Shown: piece after piece, positions 42,220-51,560 of the stretch
How positions within the stretch are numbered: position 1 is the first letter of the stretch
How the letters are laid out: every line of letters starts with the position of its first letter
Assembly (NCBI RefSeq): GCF_030063135.1
Contig: NZ_JASISO010000034.1
Location: 32,994 to 96,993, forward strand
DNA from: Streptomyces sp. G-G2
GTDB taxonomy: Bacteria; Actinomycetota; Actinomycetes; Streptomycetales; Streptomycetaceae
Direction: 5' to 3'
DNA length: 64,000 nt
Made by a program: the position numbers and the translations under genes
The notes under the pieces: generated by a model
What the model was told of the DNA's origin: nothing
The model's database searches: none
The model's input: only the letters and a program-made list of their open reading frames with translations

Positions 42220-42286
42220 CCTTCACCCGGGGGAATCCGGTGCACCGCCGCCAGGGGGCCTGCCCCCCACACAGACCGGAAAGACC

Positions 42287-43276
42287 ATGGCTTCCACCAC
42301 ACCCACCCAGACAGACACGGCTCCGCCTGTCGCCAAGAGCGGAAGGTCCACCGGCCGCGCCGGTGACAAGATCTTCGCCGGGCTCTCCAAGGGCTCCGGC
42401 ATCCTGCTCCTGGTCATCATGGCGTCGATCGCCATCTTCCTCACCTACCGTGCCTCGATCGCCCTGGCGGACAACAAGGGCAACTTCCTCACCACGTTCG
42501 ACTGGAACGCGTCGGGCACGCCCCCCGTCTTCGGCATAGCCGTCCTGCTCTTCGGCACGGTCGTCAGCGCGGTCATCGCGATGGTCATCGCGGTTCCGAT
42601 CGCCGTCGGCATCGCCCTCTTCATCTCGCACTACGCGCCCCGCAAGCTGGCCCAGCCGCTCGCCTACGTGGTCGACCTGCTCGCCGCGGTGCCCTCGATC
42701 GTCTACGGCATCTGGGGCGCGCTCTTCCTCGTCCCCTACCTCGGCGGCCTGAACTTCTGGCTCGACGAGTACATGGGCTGGACCTACGTCTTCGACAAGA
42801 CCCAGGTCGGCGTGGCGCGCTCACTCTTCACCGTCGGCGTCCTGCTCGCGATCATGATCCTCCCGATCGTCACGAGCGTCAGCCGCGAGGTCTTCCTCCA
42901 GGTCCCGCGCATGAACGAGGAGGCCGCCCTGGCCCTCGGCGCGACCCGCTGGGAGGTCATCCGGATGTCGGTGCTGCCCTTCGGCCGCTCCGGCGTCATC
43001 TCCGCCTCGATGCTGGGCCTCGGCCGCGCGCTCGGCGAGACCATGGCCGTCGCGACCGTCCTGTCGCCCAGCTTCTTGATCTCCGGCCACATCCTGGACC
43101 CGGGCGGCGGCACCTTCGCGCAGAACATCGCCGCGAAGTTCGACGAGGCCAACGAGTTCGGCCGGGACGCGCTGATCGCCTCCGGCCTGGTCCTCTTCGT
43201 ACTCACCCTGCTGGTCAACGGCGCGGCCCGGCTGATCATCGCCCGCCGCAAGGACTTCTCGGGGGCGAACGCCTGA
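42287..43276 (+). CDS. pstC: Phosphate ABC transporter permease PstC
   Basis: This 329-residue integral membrane protein starts at the ATG at 42287. Six main helices are visible. The permease EAA loop is EEAALALGATRWEVIRMSVL, with GRALGETMAVATVL after it. It partners PstA. Its TGA overlaps the pstA ATG by one base (TGATG), which shows translational coupling. Confidence 0.95.
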   Translation: MASTTPTQTDTAPPVAKSGRSTGRAGDKIFAGLSKGSGILLLVIMASIAIFLTYRASIALADNKGNFLTTFDWNASGTPPVFGIAVLLFGTVVSAVIAMVIAVPIAVGIALFISHYAPRKLAQPLAYVVDLLAAVPSIVYGIWGALFLVPYLGGLNFWLDEYMGWTYVFDKTQVGVARSLFTVGVLLAIMILPIVTSVSREVFLQVPRMNEEAALALGATRWEVIRMSVLPFGRSGVISASMLGLGRALGETMAVATVLSPSFLISGHILDPGGGTFAQNIAAKFDEANEFGRDALIASGLVLFVLTLLVNGAARLIIARRKDFSGANA

Positions 43277-44358
43277 TGAGCCACGTACTCCAGGACCAGC
43301 GCCCCACCCGGGCCCGCACGTCCGTCGCCCCCACCAGCCTCACCCGCGGTGGTCTGCCCCGCTGGGCCCCGGCGGGCATCGCGGTCCTCGCCGTCGCCCT
43401 CGGCTGCGGCATCGGCGCGGTCTCCGGCCTCGACAGCAAGATCCAGTGGGGGCTGATCGCCTCCCTGCTGTTCGTCGGCATCACCTACACGGCCAGCGCG
43501 GTCATCGAGAACCGCCGCCAGGCCAAGGACCGGGTCGCCACCTCCCTCGTCTGGGTCTGCTTCATCCTTGCCGTCATCCCGCTGCTGTCGCTGCTGTGGA
43601 CCACGGTGAGCCACGGCATGAAGGCCCTCGACGGGGGCTTCCTGAGCCACTCGATGAACGGCGTGACCAGCTTCGAGCAGGGCGGCGGCGTCTACCACGC
43701 CCTGCTCGGCACCATGGAGCAGGTCGGCCTGGCCACCGCGATCGCGGCCCCCGTCGGCCTGCTGAGCGCCGTCTACCTGGTCGAGTACGGCAAGGGCGCG
43801 CTGGCCAAGGCCGTCACCTTCTTCGTGGACGTCATGACCGGCATCCCCTCCATCGTCGCGGGTCTGTTCATCCTGACGACGTGGAACCTGATGCTCGGCT
43901 TCGGCCCCTCCGGCTTCGCCGGCGCCATGGCCCTGTCGATCCTGATGATGCCGGTCGTGGTCCGCTCCACCGAGGAGATGCTCAAGCTCGTCCCGAACGA
44001 GCTGCGCGAGGCCGCCCTGGCCCTCGGTGTCCCGAAGTGGCGCATGATCCTCAAGGTGGTCCTCCCGACCGCCATCGGCGGCATCGCCACCGGTGTGATG
44101 CTGGCGGTCGCCCGCATCGCCGGTGAGACCGCCCCGATCATGCTGCTGGTCTTCGGTACCCAGCTGATCAACGGCAACCCCTTCGAAGGCGCGCAGTCCT
44201 CGCTCCCGCTGTACATCTGGGAGCAGTACAAGGTCGGCAGTGACGCCTCCTACGACCGGGCCTGGGCCGCTGCCCTCGTCCTGATCGCCTTCGTCATGAT
44301 CTTGAACCTGGTGGCTCGCGGCATCGCGCGCTGGAAGGCCCCGAAGACCGGCCGCTAG
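43276..44358 (+). CDS. pstA: Phosphate ABC transporter permease PstA
   Basis: This 360-residue integral membrane protein has a hydrophilic N-terminus, two extra helices near the start and the usual permease core. The EAA loop is REAALALGVPKWRMILKVVL, and ARIAGETAPIMLLVFG is the conserved segment after it. It forms the channel with PstC. It follows pstC directly and precedes pstB by 55 bp. Confidence 0.95.
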   Translation: MSHVLQDQRPTRARTSVAPTSLTRGGLPRWAPAGIAVLAVALGCGIGAVSGLDSKIQWGLIASLLFVGITYTASAVIENRRQAKDRVATSLVWVCFILAVIPLLSLLWTTVSHGMKALDGGFLSHSMNGVTSFEQGGGVYHALLGTMEQVGLATAIAAPVGLLSAVYLVEYGKGALAKAVTFFVDVMTGIPSIVAGLFILTTWNLMLGFGPSGFAGAMALSILMMPVVVRSTEEMLKLVPNELREAALALGVPKWRMILKVVLPTAIGGIATGVMLAVARIAGETAPIMLLVFGTQLINGNPFEGAQSSLPLYIWEQYKVGSDASYDRAWAAALVLIAFVMILNLVARGIARWKAPKTGR

Positions 44359-44413
44359 GTATCGACTATGCGGCTCCGCCGCGTGTGACCGCATGAAAGA
44401 GAAGTGACCCCTC

Positions 44414-45190
44414 ATGGCCAAGCGCATCGATGTCAGCGGCCTCTCCGCCTTCTACGGCAACCACAAGGCCATCGACGACATCTCCATGACCGTCGAACCC
44501 CGCTCGGTGACGGCCTTCATCGGCCCCTCCGGCTGCGGCAAGTCCACCTTCCTGCGCACCCTGAACCGCATGCACGAGGTCACCCCCGGTGGCCGCGTCG
44601 AGGGCAAGGTGCTGCTGGACGACGAGAACCTGTACGGTCCCGGCGTCGACCCGGTCGCGGTCCGCCGTACGGTCGGCATGGTCTTCCAGCGCCCGAACCC
44701 CTTCCCCACCATGTCGATCTTCGACAACGTGGCGGCGGGCCTGCGCCTGAACGGCAGCTTCCGCAAGTCCGAGCTGGCCGAGATCGTCGAGAAGTCCCTC
44801 AAGGGCGCCAACCTCTGGAACGAGGTCAAGGACCGCCTGAACAAGCCCGGCTCCGGCCTCTCGGGCGGCCAGCAGCAGCGCCTGTGCATCGCCCGCGCCA
44901 TCGCGGTCGAGCCCCAGGTCCTGCTGATGGACGAGCCCTGCTCGGCGCTCGACCCGATCTCCACCCTCGCGATCGAGGACCTGATCGGGGAGCTGAAGGA
45001 GCGCTTCACGATCGTCATCGTGACGCACAACATGCAGCAGGCGGCCCGCGTCTCGGACCGCACCGCCTTCTTCAACCTCTCGGCGGTCGGCCAGCCCGGC
45101 AAGCTCATCGAGATCGACGACACCGACCGGATCTTCTCCAACCCGTCCGTGCAGGCCACCGAGGACTACATCTCGGGCCGCTTCGGATAA
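44414..45190 (+). CDS. pstB: Phosphate ABC transporter ATPase PstB
   Basis: This 258-residue ABC ATPase has Walker A GPSGCGKST, Q-loop GMVFQRPNPFPTMS, signature LSGGQQQRLCIARA, Walker B VLLMDEPCSALDP and H-loop VIVTHNMQQAARVSD. The RPNPFP sequence is diagnostic of PstB. It powers phosphate import through PstCA and is the last gene of the operon. The operon carries no phoU of its own. Confidence 0.96.
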   Translation: MAKRIDVSGLSAFYGNHKAIDDISMTVEPRSVTAFIGPSGCGKSTFLRTLNRMHEVTPGGRVEGKVLLDDENLYGPGVDPVAVRRTVGMVFQRPNPFPTMSIFDNVAAGLRLNGSFRKSELAEIVEKSLKGANLWNEVKDRLNKPGSGLSGGQQQRLCIARAIAVEPQVLLMDEPCSALDPISTLAIEDLIGELKERFTIVIVTHNMQQAARVSDRTAFFNLSAVGQPGKLIEIDDTDRIFSNPSVQATEDYISGRFG

Positions 45191-45244
45191 ACCCCCCACA
45201 CGTCCTGCGGTGCTGCATGGCGGTGCCACCGCACGGCGAAAAAG

Positions 45245-45278
45245 GGCCGGCTCCCCCTGGGTGGGGGGAGCCGGCCCA
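45245..45278 (+). terminator. Intrinsic terminator of the pst operon
   Basis: GGGCCGGCTCCCCC pairs with GGGGGGAGCCGGCCC around a short loop, followed by the pyrimidine-rich ATTCTCTTCTTC. It lies 55 bp after pstB and before the convergent pit gene, so it may serve both. Confidence 0.85.
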
Positions 45279-45334
45279 TTCTCTTCTTCACGGTGGTCCG
45301 TAGCCGGGAGACCGGTACGGGCCTCAGCTCGCCC

Positions 45335-46333
45335 TCACTCGAAGGCGAGGTGGACGAGACCGAAGCTCACCGCCGCGACGGCCGCCGCGGCGGGCATGGT
45401 GATGAACCAGCCCAGGATGATGTTCTTGGCGACGCCCCAGCGGACCGCGTTGACCCGCTTGGTCGCGCCCACACCCATGATCGCCGAGGTGATCACGTGA
45501 GTGGTGGAGATCGGCGCGTGGAAGAGGAACGCCGAGCCGAACATGATCGAGGCGCCGGTGGTCTCCGCCGCGAAGCCCTGCGGCGGGTCCAGCTCGATGA
45601 TCTTCCGGCCGAGCGTCCGCATGATGCGCCAGCCGCCCGCGTACGTACCCAGCGACAGCATCACGGCACACGCGATCTTGACCCAGATCGGGATCGCGTC
45701 GCCCGCGGCCTGCACGTCCGCGATGACCAGGGCCATCATCACGATGCCCATGGTCTTCTGCGCGTCCTGCAGACCGTGGCCCAGCGCCATACCGGCCGCC
45801 GAGACGGTCTGCGCGATACGGAAACCGCGCTTGGCCTTGTGCGGGTTGGACCGGCGGAACATCCACAGGATGGCCACCATGACCAGGTAACCGACGACCA
45901 GACCGACGACCGGCGAGATGAACATCGGGATGACGACCTTGTCGAGCACGCCCGACCAGATCACGTGGGTGCCACCGGCCAGCGCCGCGCCCACCATGCC
46001 GCCGAACAGCGCGTGCGAGGAGGACGACGGCAGCCCGAAGTACCAGGTCACCAGGTTCCACACGATCGCACCGACCAGTGCGGAGAACAGGATCCACATG
46101 CCGTGGTTGCCGTGGGGCGTCTCGATCAGGCCTTCGCTGACCGTCTTGGCGACCCCGCTGCCCAGGAAGGCACCGGCGAGGTTCATCACCGCGGCCATCG
46201 CGAGGGCGGCGCGCGGCGTCAGCGCCCGCGTCGAGACCGAGGTCGCGATCGCGTTCGCCGAGTCGTGGAAGCCGTTCGTATATGTGAAGCCGAGCGCGAC
46301 ACCGATGGTGACGATCAGCGCAAAGGTGTCCAC
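45335..46333 (-). CDS. pit: Low-affinity inorganic phosphate transporter, Pit family
   Basis: This 332-residue membrane protein has ten or more helices. The two PiT repeats carry the family signatures: GFTYTNGFHDSANAIATSVS near the N-terminus and AFLFHAPISTTHVITSAIMG near the C-terminus. It imports metal-phosphate using the proton gradient when phosphate is not limiting. It lies 5 bp downstream of its DUF47 partner. Confidence 0.94.
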   Translation of the reverse strand: MDTFALIVTIGVALGFTYTNGFHDSANAIATSVSTRALTPRAALAMAAVMNLAGAFLGSGVAKTVSEGLIETPHGNHGMWILFSALVGAIVWNLVTWYFGLPSSSSHALFGGMVGAALAGGTHVIWSGVLDKVVIPMFISPVVGLVVGYLVMVAILWMFRRSNPHKAKRGFRIAQTVSAAGMALGHGLQDAQKTMGIVMMALVIADVQAAGDAIPIWVKIACAVMLSLGTYAGGWRIMRTLGRKIIELDPPQGFAAETTGASIMFGSAFLFHAPISTTHVITSAIMGVGATKRVNAVRWGVAKNIILGWFITMPAAAAVAAVSFGLVHLAFE

Positions 46334-46338
46334 GAGGT

Positions 46339-46959
46339 TCAGGACTCCTTGACCGCGATGGTCTCCACCGTGTTCGCGACGTGCTCGAACGCGTCGGCGG
46401 CCTCTTCAAGCACGTCGACGATCTGCTTGAGCTTGAGCACCTCCATGGCGTCGTACTTGCCGTTGAAGAGGTGGGCGAGCAGCTTGCGGTGGATCTGGTC
46501 GGCCTGGTTCTCCAGCCGGTTGATCTCGATCCAGTACTCGGTGAGGTTGTCCATCGTCCGCAGGTGCGGCATGGCCTCGGCGGTCAGCTCGGCCGCCCGC
46601 GCCAGGACCTCGATCTGCTGCTCGACGCCCTTGGGGAGTTCCTCGACCTGGTAGAGAACGACCAGGTCGACGGCCTCCTCCATGAAGTCCATGATGTCGT
46701 CGAGGCACGAGGCGAGGTTGTAGATGTCCTCGCGGTCGAACGGCGTGATGAAGGAGGAGTTCAGCTGGTGGAAGATCGCGTGGGTGGCATCGTCCCCCGC
46801 GTGCTCCGCCGCCCGCATCCGCTCCGCGATCTCGGCCCGCGCGGACGAGTCCGCTCCGAGCAGTTCCATCAGGAGCTTCGAGCCCGTGACGATGTTGTCC
46901 GCGGAGGCGGCGAACATGTCGTAGAAGCTCGTCTCCCTGGGGGTCAGACGAAATCGCAC
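46339..46959 (-). CDS. DUF47 (PhoU-like) accessory protein of Pit
   Basis: This 206-residue helical protein is of the DUF47/TIGR00153 type. RLTPRETSFYDMFAASADNI opens it, and acidic metal-binding helices follow (HAGDDATHAIFHQLNSSFIT, FDREDIYNLASCLDDIMDFM). Such proteins are encoded next to pit and are thought to control it, as PhoU does for Pst. It is the first gene of the two-gene transcript. Confidence 0.92.
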   Translation of the reverse strand: MRFRLTPRETSFYDMFAASADNIVTGSKLLMELLGADSSARAEIAERMRAAEHAGDDATHAIFHQLNSSFITPFDREDIYNLASCLDDIMDFMEEAVDLVVLYQVEELPKGVEQQIEVLARAAELTAEAMPHLRTMDNLTEYWIEINRLENQADQIHRKLLAHLFNGKYDAMEVLKLKQIVDVLEEAADAFEHVANTVETIAVKES

Positions 46960-47103
46960 GTGAGGTCCTCGGGGTGCATTGGATTCGGTCAGGCTGATGC
47001 TAGGCGCATCCTCCAGCCACGGCTAACCGGCGGTTCCCCAGTGTCCTCCATCAGGCAGAGTGAGCGGTACGGACCCCCGCCCACCCGCGCGGCGGCCGGT
47101 ACC

Positions 47104-47123
47104 CTATACCCATGAGGGGTATG
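47104..47123 (+). promoter_or_regulatory. CsoR operator
   Basis: ATACCC (47106-47111) and GGGTAT (47117-47122) are inverted arms within CTATACCCATGAGGGGTATG. This matches the GC-tract/TA pattern of CsoR binding sites. It lies 32 bp upstream of the csoR start, so autorepression relieved by copper is expected. Confidence 0.7.
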
Positions 47124-47153
47124 CCCCCCTCATGACGGACCACGGGAGGACGC

Positions 47154-47498
47154 ATGACGACCACCGAGGCAGCGGCGGCGGACCCCGCGCAGGGCGACGG
47201 GCCCGGCGCTCCCGCCGTACACGGCTACCACCACCAGAAGGACGAGCACCTCAAGCGCCTGCGCCGGATCGAGGGCCAGATCCGCGGCCTGCAACGGCTC
47301 GTGGACGAGGACGTCTACTGCATCGACATACTCACCCAGGTCTCGGCCAGCACGAAGGCGCTCCAGTCCTTCGCACTCCAGCTGCTGGAGGAGCACCTGC
47401 GCCACTGCGTCGCCGACGCGGCGGTCAAGGGCGGCACCGAGATCGACGCCAAGGTCGAAGAAGCGACGAAGGCGATCGGCCGCCTGCTGCGGACCTGA
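47154..47498 (+). CDS. csoR: CsoR-family copper-sensing repressor
   Basis: This 114-residue all-helical protein of the DUF156 family has the copper ligands Cys-His-Cys in VYCIDILTQV and EEHLRHCVADA. The family core HLKRLRRIEGQIRGLQRLV is intact. When Cu(I) binds, the tetramer leaves DNA and copper export genes are expressed. No CopA or CopZ gene is adjacent, so its targets lie elsewhere. Confidence 0.92.
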   Translation: MTTTEAAAADPAQGDGPGAPAVHGYHHQKDEHLKRLRRIEGQIRGLQRLVDEDVYCIDILTQVSASTKALQSFALQLLEEHLRHCVADAAVKGGTEIDAKVEEATKAIGRLLRT

Positions 47499-47525
47499 GC
47501 GCGCACGCTTCCCGGCCCGATCCGG

Positions 47526-47681
47526 CTACGGGCAGCAGATAGCGCCGAGCACCTCGTCGATGCGGTCCTGACTGAGCCGCTCCTCGGCGGCGGCGGAAGC
47601 CGCGATGATCAGCTCGCCGCACAGCTCGATCTCGGCGAGCGCCACGTGGTCCTGCACCGTTGTACCGCCCGCGGGAGTCAC
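47526..47681 (-). CDS. Small conserved protein with terminal Cys-Cys
   Basis: This 51-residue product starts at the GTG at 47681, which has GAGAGG at a good distance; the GTG at 47690 would add three residues. The sequence is VQDHVALAEIELCGELIIAA followed by a Glu/Arg helix and DEVLGAICCP. It has no membrane helix. A paired Cys at the end and one internal Cys suggest metal or redox chemistry, but this is inference. The function is unknown. Confidence 0.55.
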   Translation of the reverse strand: MTPAGGTTVQDHVALAEIELCGELIIAASAAAEERLSQDRIDEVLGAICCP

Positions 47682-47829
47682 GCGTGTCACCTCTCTCTGC
47701 CGTCTTCGGGCATCAGGCTTGCGGTCTCCCAGCGTAGGGAGCGCGGCTCGCTGCGCGCATGACACGGATGGACCATTTCCAGCTACCCGGCCATGGCCCG
47801 ATCGCGCTGCCCGCGGACCACCGCGGCGG

Positions 47830-48654
47830 CTAGTCGGCGATCTTCCCGGCGAAAATGTCCCCGCTTGCGGGGAGAACGACGGTCACCGGAGTTCCGAAGC
47901 CGTAGAGCAGCGTGGTCGAGGAGACATCGATCACGCCATTGTTGACATAGCTGAAGCGGTGCCGGACCTTCCGCAACCGGCCCTCGTGGTCGATGTAGGC
48001 GTCGAACGGCACGCTGTCCTTGCTGAACCCTTTCGCCGCCGCCTCCAGCGCGCCTCTGACGTCAGGCGACGCGCTGCGCGCGGCCCGCCCGATGTCGGTG
48101 GTGCCCCGGTAGTGCCGGACCTTCGTCCCCGCCAGGTCCTCCTCACCGGCGTACGTCACCTCCCGCGCCCCGCGCAGCAGCTCGGCGGCGACGATCGGAT
48201 CGGTGGCCCCGCCGGTGACGAGGTTCCCGTCCGCGAGGGTCGTCGTATCGATCCGGACCCACTTGTCGGCGGGCACGCCCGCCCCCCGGTTCTTCATGTA
48301 GAGGGCGCCCGGCGTGAGCAGCTCGGTCAGCGGGGTGTGGCCCGCCTTGCCGGTCACATCGGCGGGGAGCATCACCAGGAGCTGGCCCATGCGGTGCGCG
48401 AAGTCGACCCCGCCCTCGCCGCGGATGGTGACCAGGGTCCCGCCGGTGGCCATGTCCATGGCCGTACGGGTCTGCGCGCTGCCGGAGCGGGCCAGTACGT
48501 CGGCCGCGCCGCGCACGGCCGCCGCCGGGTCGCCCGGTGGCCGCCCGTCGTCTCCGGCGGGCGCCGCGTTCGAGCCGCCGCACCCCGCCGTCGTGGCCAT
48601 GGCCGCGACGGCCAGGGCCGCCGCCGCCCGCCGCATGTGCTGGTGCACCACCAT
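47830..48654 (-). CDS. Secreted lipoprotein, LppX/LprG-like layout
   Basis: This product of about 274 residues starts at the ATG at 48654 (an ATG at 48636 is possible). The signal peptide (RRAAAALAVAAMATTAGC) ends in a lipobox, giving a lipid-anchored Cys. The mature part has LLTPGALYMKNRGAGVPADK and a C-terminal antiparallel sheet (DAYIDHEGRLRKVRHRFSYV), as in LolA/LppX-type lipid-handling lipoproteins of actinomycetes. The specific ligand is unknown. Confidence 0.75.
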   Translation of the reverse strand: MVVHQHMRRAAAALAVAAMATTAGCGGSNAAPAGDDGRPPGDPAAAVRGAADVLARSGSAQTRTAMDMATGGTLVTIRGEGGVDFAHRMGQLLVMLPADVTGKAGHTPLTELLTPGALYMKNRGAGVPADKWVRIDTTTLADGNLVTGGATDPIVAAELLRGAREVTYAGEEDLAGTKVRHYRGTTDIGRAARSASPDVRGALEAAAKGFSKDSVPFDAYIDHEGRLRKVRHRFSYVNNGVIDVSSTTLLYGFGTPVTVVLPASGDIFAGKIAD

Positions 48655-48786
48655 CGCCTGCCAACCCCCAACGCATGAACGCTGCTTGCCCGAGGCCTCC
48701 ACCCGCTCCGGTTAACGAGACCCCGGGTTCCCCGTCACGGCCCACAGCCCTCCCGCACCCGCACCCGACCCGGGTACCGTGGTGGC

Positions 48787-48984
48787 GTGGACTCGCACAC
48801 GCTGGCGCCCCCCGTCCCTCCGTTTACGACCGTGCCGCTCCCGTCGCAGTCGGCCGGCCACTCCATCAGCACCTCGGAACGCGGTTCGTTCTGCCTCGCC
48901 GTGTGCAGCTGCGGCTGGCGCGGCCCGGCCCGCCGTTCCCGGGACCTGGCCCGCAAGGACGCGAACGCGCACCTGGCGGGGTAG
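48787..48984 (+). CDS. Small conserved protein with C-x-C motif
   Basis: This 65-residue product starts at the GTG at 48787. The C-terminal half reads SFCLAVCSCGWRGPARRSRD and then LARKDANAHLAG. Three Cys and a His in that spacing look like a small zinc-binding knuckle. It is widespread-looking for streptomycetes, but I do not know a function. It is divergent from the lipoprotein gene. Confidence 0.65.
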   Translation: MDSHTLAPPVPPFTTVPLPSQSAGHSISTSERGSFCLAVCSCGWRGPARRSRDLARKDANAHLAG

Positions 48985-49089
48985 GCCGCCCCGCCGCGTC
49001 CCCGCCACCCGTTCGGACGACCCCGCTGGCCGGTCCGCCCCGGACCGGATGCCCTGGAGAGGAATCCCCCCTCCCCAGAGCGGAGCCCC

Positions 49090-49368
49090 ATGCCCGGACG
49101 TCCTCCGGTTCGACGCCCACGCGCCCGTACGGCCCCGCGGGCCGTGGCCCTCGGCTGGGCACTGCTGCTGGCCCTGACCCCGGCTTCGGCCTGGGCCAAG
49201 CCCGTCGGCACGGCGGACGGCCCGGGCGATGTGGCCCTGGCCATCGGGGCGACCTCCGCCGCGGCCGCGGCGACCGGCCTGTGGCTGCGCTCGCGCTACC
49301 GCCGCGAGTCCCCGGACCCCGAAACCCGGCCCCGCGACCGCCGGGACCAGGAGCGCGGCGGCCCGTGA
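49090..49368 (+). CDS. Small membrane protein with signal peptide
   Basis: The protein has 92 residues. A long basic N-region and a hydrophobic stretch (AVALGWALLLALTPASAWA) form a signal peptide. A second helix (DVALAIGATSAAAAATGLWL) is followed by an Arg/Glu/Asp-rich tail. It overlaps the next small gene by GTGA. The function is unknown. Confidence 0.55.
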   Translation: MPGRPPVRRPRARTAPRAVALGWALLLALTPASAWAKPVGTADGPGDVALAIGATSAAAAATGLWLRSRYRRESPDPETRPRDRRDQERGGP

Positions 49369-49478
49369 CCCGCCTGCGCCCCCGACCCCCCGCGGTCCGC
49401 CTCTGCTTCGCCGCCTCGGCCCTGTGCCTGCTCTCCGCGGTCCTGCTCACCCTCTGGAACGCGTACACCCAGGGCTGA
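49365..49478 (+). CDS. 37-residue single-helix membrane peptide
   Basis: It starts at the GTG at 49365, overlapping the preceding stop by 4 bp. A basic lead (TRLRPRPPAVRL) and one helix (CFAASALCLLSAVLLTLWNA) end in YTQG. The tight overlap supports real translation as a partner of the preceding protein. The function is unknown. Confidence 0.5.
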   Translation: MTRLRPRPPAVRLCFAASALCLLSAVLLTLWNAYTQG

Positions 49479-49508
49479 GTAGGCCTCCTCCGCCCGCGAT
49501 CGGACGGG

Positions 49509-50216
49509 TCAGGCCGCCAGGTCGTTCTCGCGGGGGTGGGCGCCCGGCGGGGTGTGGGGCTGGGGGAGGTCCAGGGGGAGGGGGCGGCCGTGACCCCGGG
49601 CGCGGACCAGGAGGGCCGCCCGGGGCGAGCGGGCCACCGCCCGCACCAGCGGGGTCAGCAGGGCCATCGCGAGCGGCGCCAGCAGCAGCACCACGGCCGT
49701 GCCCAGCGCGAGCCCGCCGATGACGTCCGTCGGATAGTGGACGCCCATGTACACGCGGCAGAAGCCCTCGACCAGGGCGAGACCGATCCCGACCAGCCCG
49801 AGCCTGCGGTTGGCGATGAAGACACCGACGGCCAGCGCCATCATGAGCGTGGCGTGGTCGCTGACGAAGGAGAAGTCGCTCTTCCCGGGGACCAGCACCT
49901 CCAGCCCCTCGTGCTGGACGAACGGCCGCGGCCGGGCCACGAACCCGCGCAGCGGGATGTTCACCAGCAGCGCGATCCCGGCGGCGAGCGGCGCCCACAC
50001 CAGCGCGGCGAACGCCTCGGCGGCTGCGGGCCCGTCCTGCCTGCGCGCCCCGCGCCAGCACCACAGTACGAGCGGCACCATGGCCAGCGGCAGTCCGTAC
50101 TCACCGACGAGGGAAACGATCCGGTCGAGCGCTTCCGGGGCGTGCCGGGCCAGTCCGTTGATGTCGTACAGCAGGTCGACGTCCACATTCGGCCCACCGG
50201 TCGTGAGTCCAGCCAT
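49509..50216 (-). CDS. PAP2-family membrane phosphatase
   Basis: The protein has 235 residues with five or six helices. The three phosphatase signatures are visible: RGFVARPRPF (C1), FVSDHATLMM (C2, with SDH instead of the usual SGH) and RVYMGVHYPTDVIGG (C3). It probably dephosphorylates a lipid phosphate such as undecaprenyl diphosphate or phosphatidate at the outer face of the membrane. Confidence 0.88.
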   Translation of the reverse strand: MAGLTTGGPNVDVDLLYDINGLARHAPEALDRIVSLVGEYGLPLAMVPLVLWCWRGARRQDGPAAAEAFAALVWAPLAAGIALLVNIPLRGFVARPRPFVQHEGLEVLVPGKSDFSFVSDHATLMMALAVGVFIANRRLGLVGIGLALVEGFCRVYMGVHYPTDVIGGLALGTAVVLLLAPLAMALLTPLVRAVARSPRAALLVRARGHGRPLPLDLPQPHTPPGAHPRENDLAA

Positions 50217-50465
50217 GGCGATGCGACCCCTTGCCTCGGTTCCCCTGAGAACGCACCCCTGTGTACGCCCCTGCGCCCCCCGTTGACCAAACCCCCGTGA
50301 CCATGGAACGCCCGTTCTGGCGGCTGGGTTCCACTCTCCACCGAATGATCACTCCAACGTTATCCAAGAGTGACCGGTCGTCGCAGCTCAGGGCCCGGGC
50401 CTCACGGAGAGTCGCCGGAACGGATCCGGCCACGTCCGCCCCCCGCTTGGCACGTCCCGGACTCC

Positions 50466-51491
50466 CTACGCCCCCTTGGCCGCCGAGTCCCGCACCGGTG
50501 AGGCCTCCGCGCCGTCCTTGGTGACCCGCGTCGCCCCGAAGTAGTCCGGGCTGTCGATCTTGTCGAAGCGGATCACCGCCCCGGTGTAGGGCGCGTTGAT
50601 CATGTACCCGCCGCCCACGTACAGCCCGACGTGGTGGATCTCCCGCGAGTTCGCCAGATCGTTGGAGAAGAACACCAGGTCACCCGGCAGCAGTTCGCTC
50701 CGCGACGGATGCGGTCCCGCGTTGTACTGGTCGTTCGCGACCCGCGGCAGATCGATCCCCACCGTCTTGTACGCCGCCACCGTCAGCCCCGAGCAGTCGA
50801 ACCGCCCGTCCTGGTCAGCCGTCCCGTTCCCGCCCCACAGATACGGCGTACCCAGCTGCTTCTGCGCGAAGTAGATGGCTCCCGCGGCCTGCTGCGACGG
50901 CGCAACCCGCCCGACCGGCCGGGCGAAGCTCAGCGCCAGGGTGGTGATCGTCTTCACGTACCCCTGGGTCTCCTTGTACGGCGGCACACCCTGGTACTTG
51001 ATGACCGCGTACGCCCCCGCGTTGTAGGCGGCCAGCATGTTAGACGCCGCGTCACCCGGCACCCCCGCCACGTCCTTGGACAGCTCGCAGTCGTAGGAGG
51101 CCGCCGACGGGATCGCGTCGTTGGGGTCCCAGATGTCCCGGTCCCCGTCCCCGTCCCCGTCGATCCCGTGGCCCGCCCACGTCCCCGGAATGAACTGCGC
51201 GATCCCGCGCGCGTCCGCCGGACTGACCGCCGTCGGATTCCAGCCACTCTCCGAGTACAGCTGCGCCGCCAGCAGCGGCGGACTGATCGCGGGACACAGG
51301 TTCCCCCATCTGGCCACCAGCTGCTGGTACTTCGCCGGTACGGCGTTCGGCGCGAGCCCGAGCCCACCGCCCCGCCCACCGCCGGGGCCGCCCAGCCCCG
51401 CCGCCGCCGAGTACGTCCCCACGACGAGCAGCATGACGAAGGTCAGGCACACCCCGACCCCGATCCCGCCCAGCATCCAGAATCTGCGCAC
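50466..51491 (-). CDS. Lytic transglycosylase plus NlpC/P60 peptidase wall hydrolase
   Basis: This 341-residue, membrane-anchored protein (helix near residues 7-30) has two wall-cutting domains. The transglycosylase domain has the catalytic Glu in LYSESGWNP and the segments ARGIAQFIPGTWA and MLAAYNAGAYAV. The NlpC/P60 domain has catalytic Cys in RFDCSGLTVAAYK and His in EIHHVGLYVGGGY. This architecture is the VirB1-like wall-opening component of Gram-positive type IV systems. The secretion-like operon at 56.7-63.9 kb is close by, which supports that link, although a general wall-remodelling role is equally possible. Confidence 0.9.
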   Translation of the reverse strand: MRRFWMLGGIGVGVCLTFVMLLVVGTYSAAAGLGGPGGGRGGGLGLAPNAVPAKYQQLVARWGNLCPAISPPLLAAQLYSESGWNPTAVSPADARGIAQFIPGTWAGHGIDGDGDGDRDIWDPNDAIPSAASYDCELSKDVAGVPGDAASNMLAAYNAGAYAVIKYQGVPPYKETQGYVKTITTLALSFARPVGRVAPSQQAAGAIYFAQKQLGTPYLWGGNGTADQDGRFDCSGLTVAAYKTVGIDLPRVANDQYNAGPHPSRSELLPGDLVFFSNDLANSREIHHVGLYVGGGYMINAPYTGAVIRFDKIDSPDYFGATRVTKDGAEASPVRDSAAKGA

Positions 51492-51560
51492 CCGTCAACC
51501 CTCCCCCACGAACAGCCCCTCACGGGGTGTTTTCCCTCGGTTCGCCCGTGTCGCACCCCA

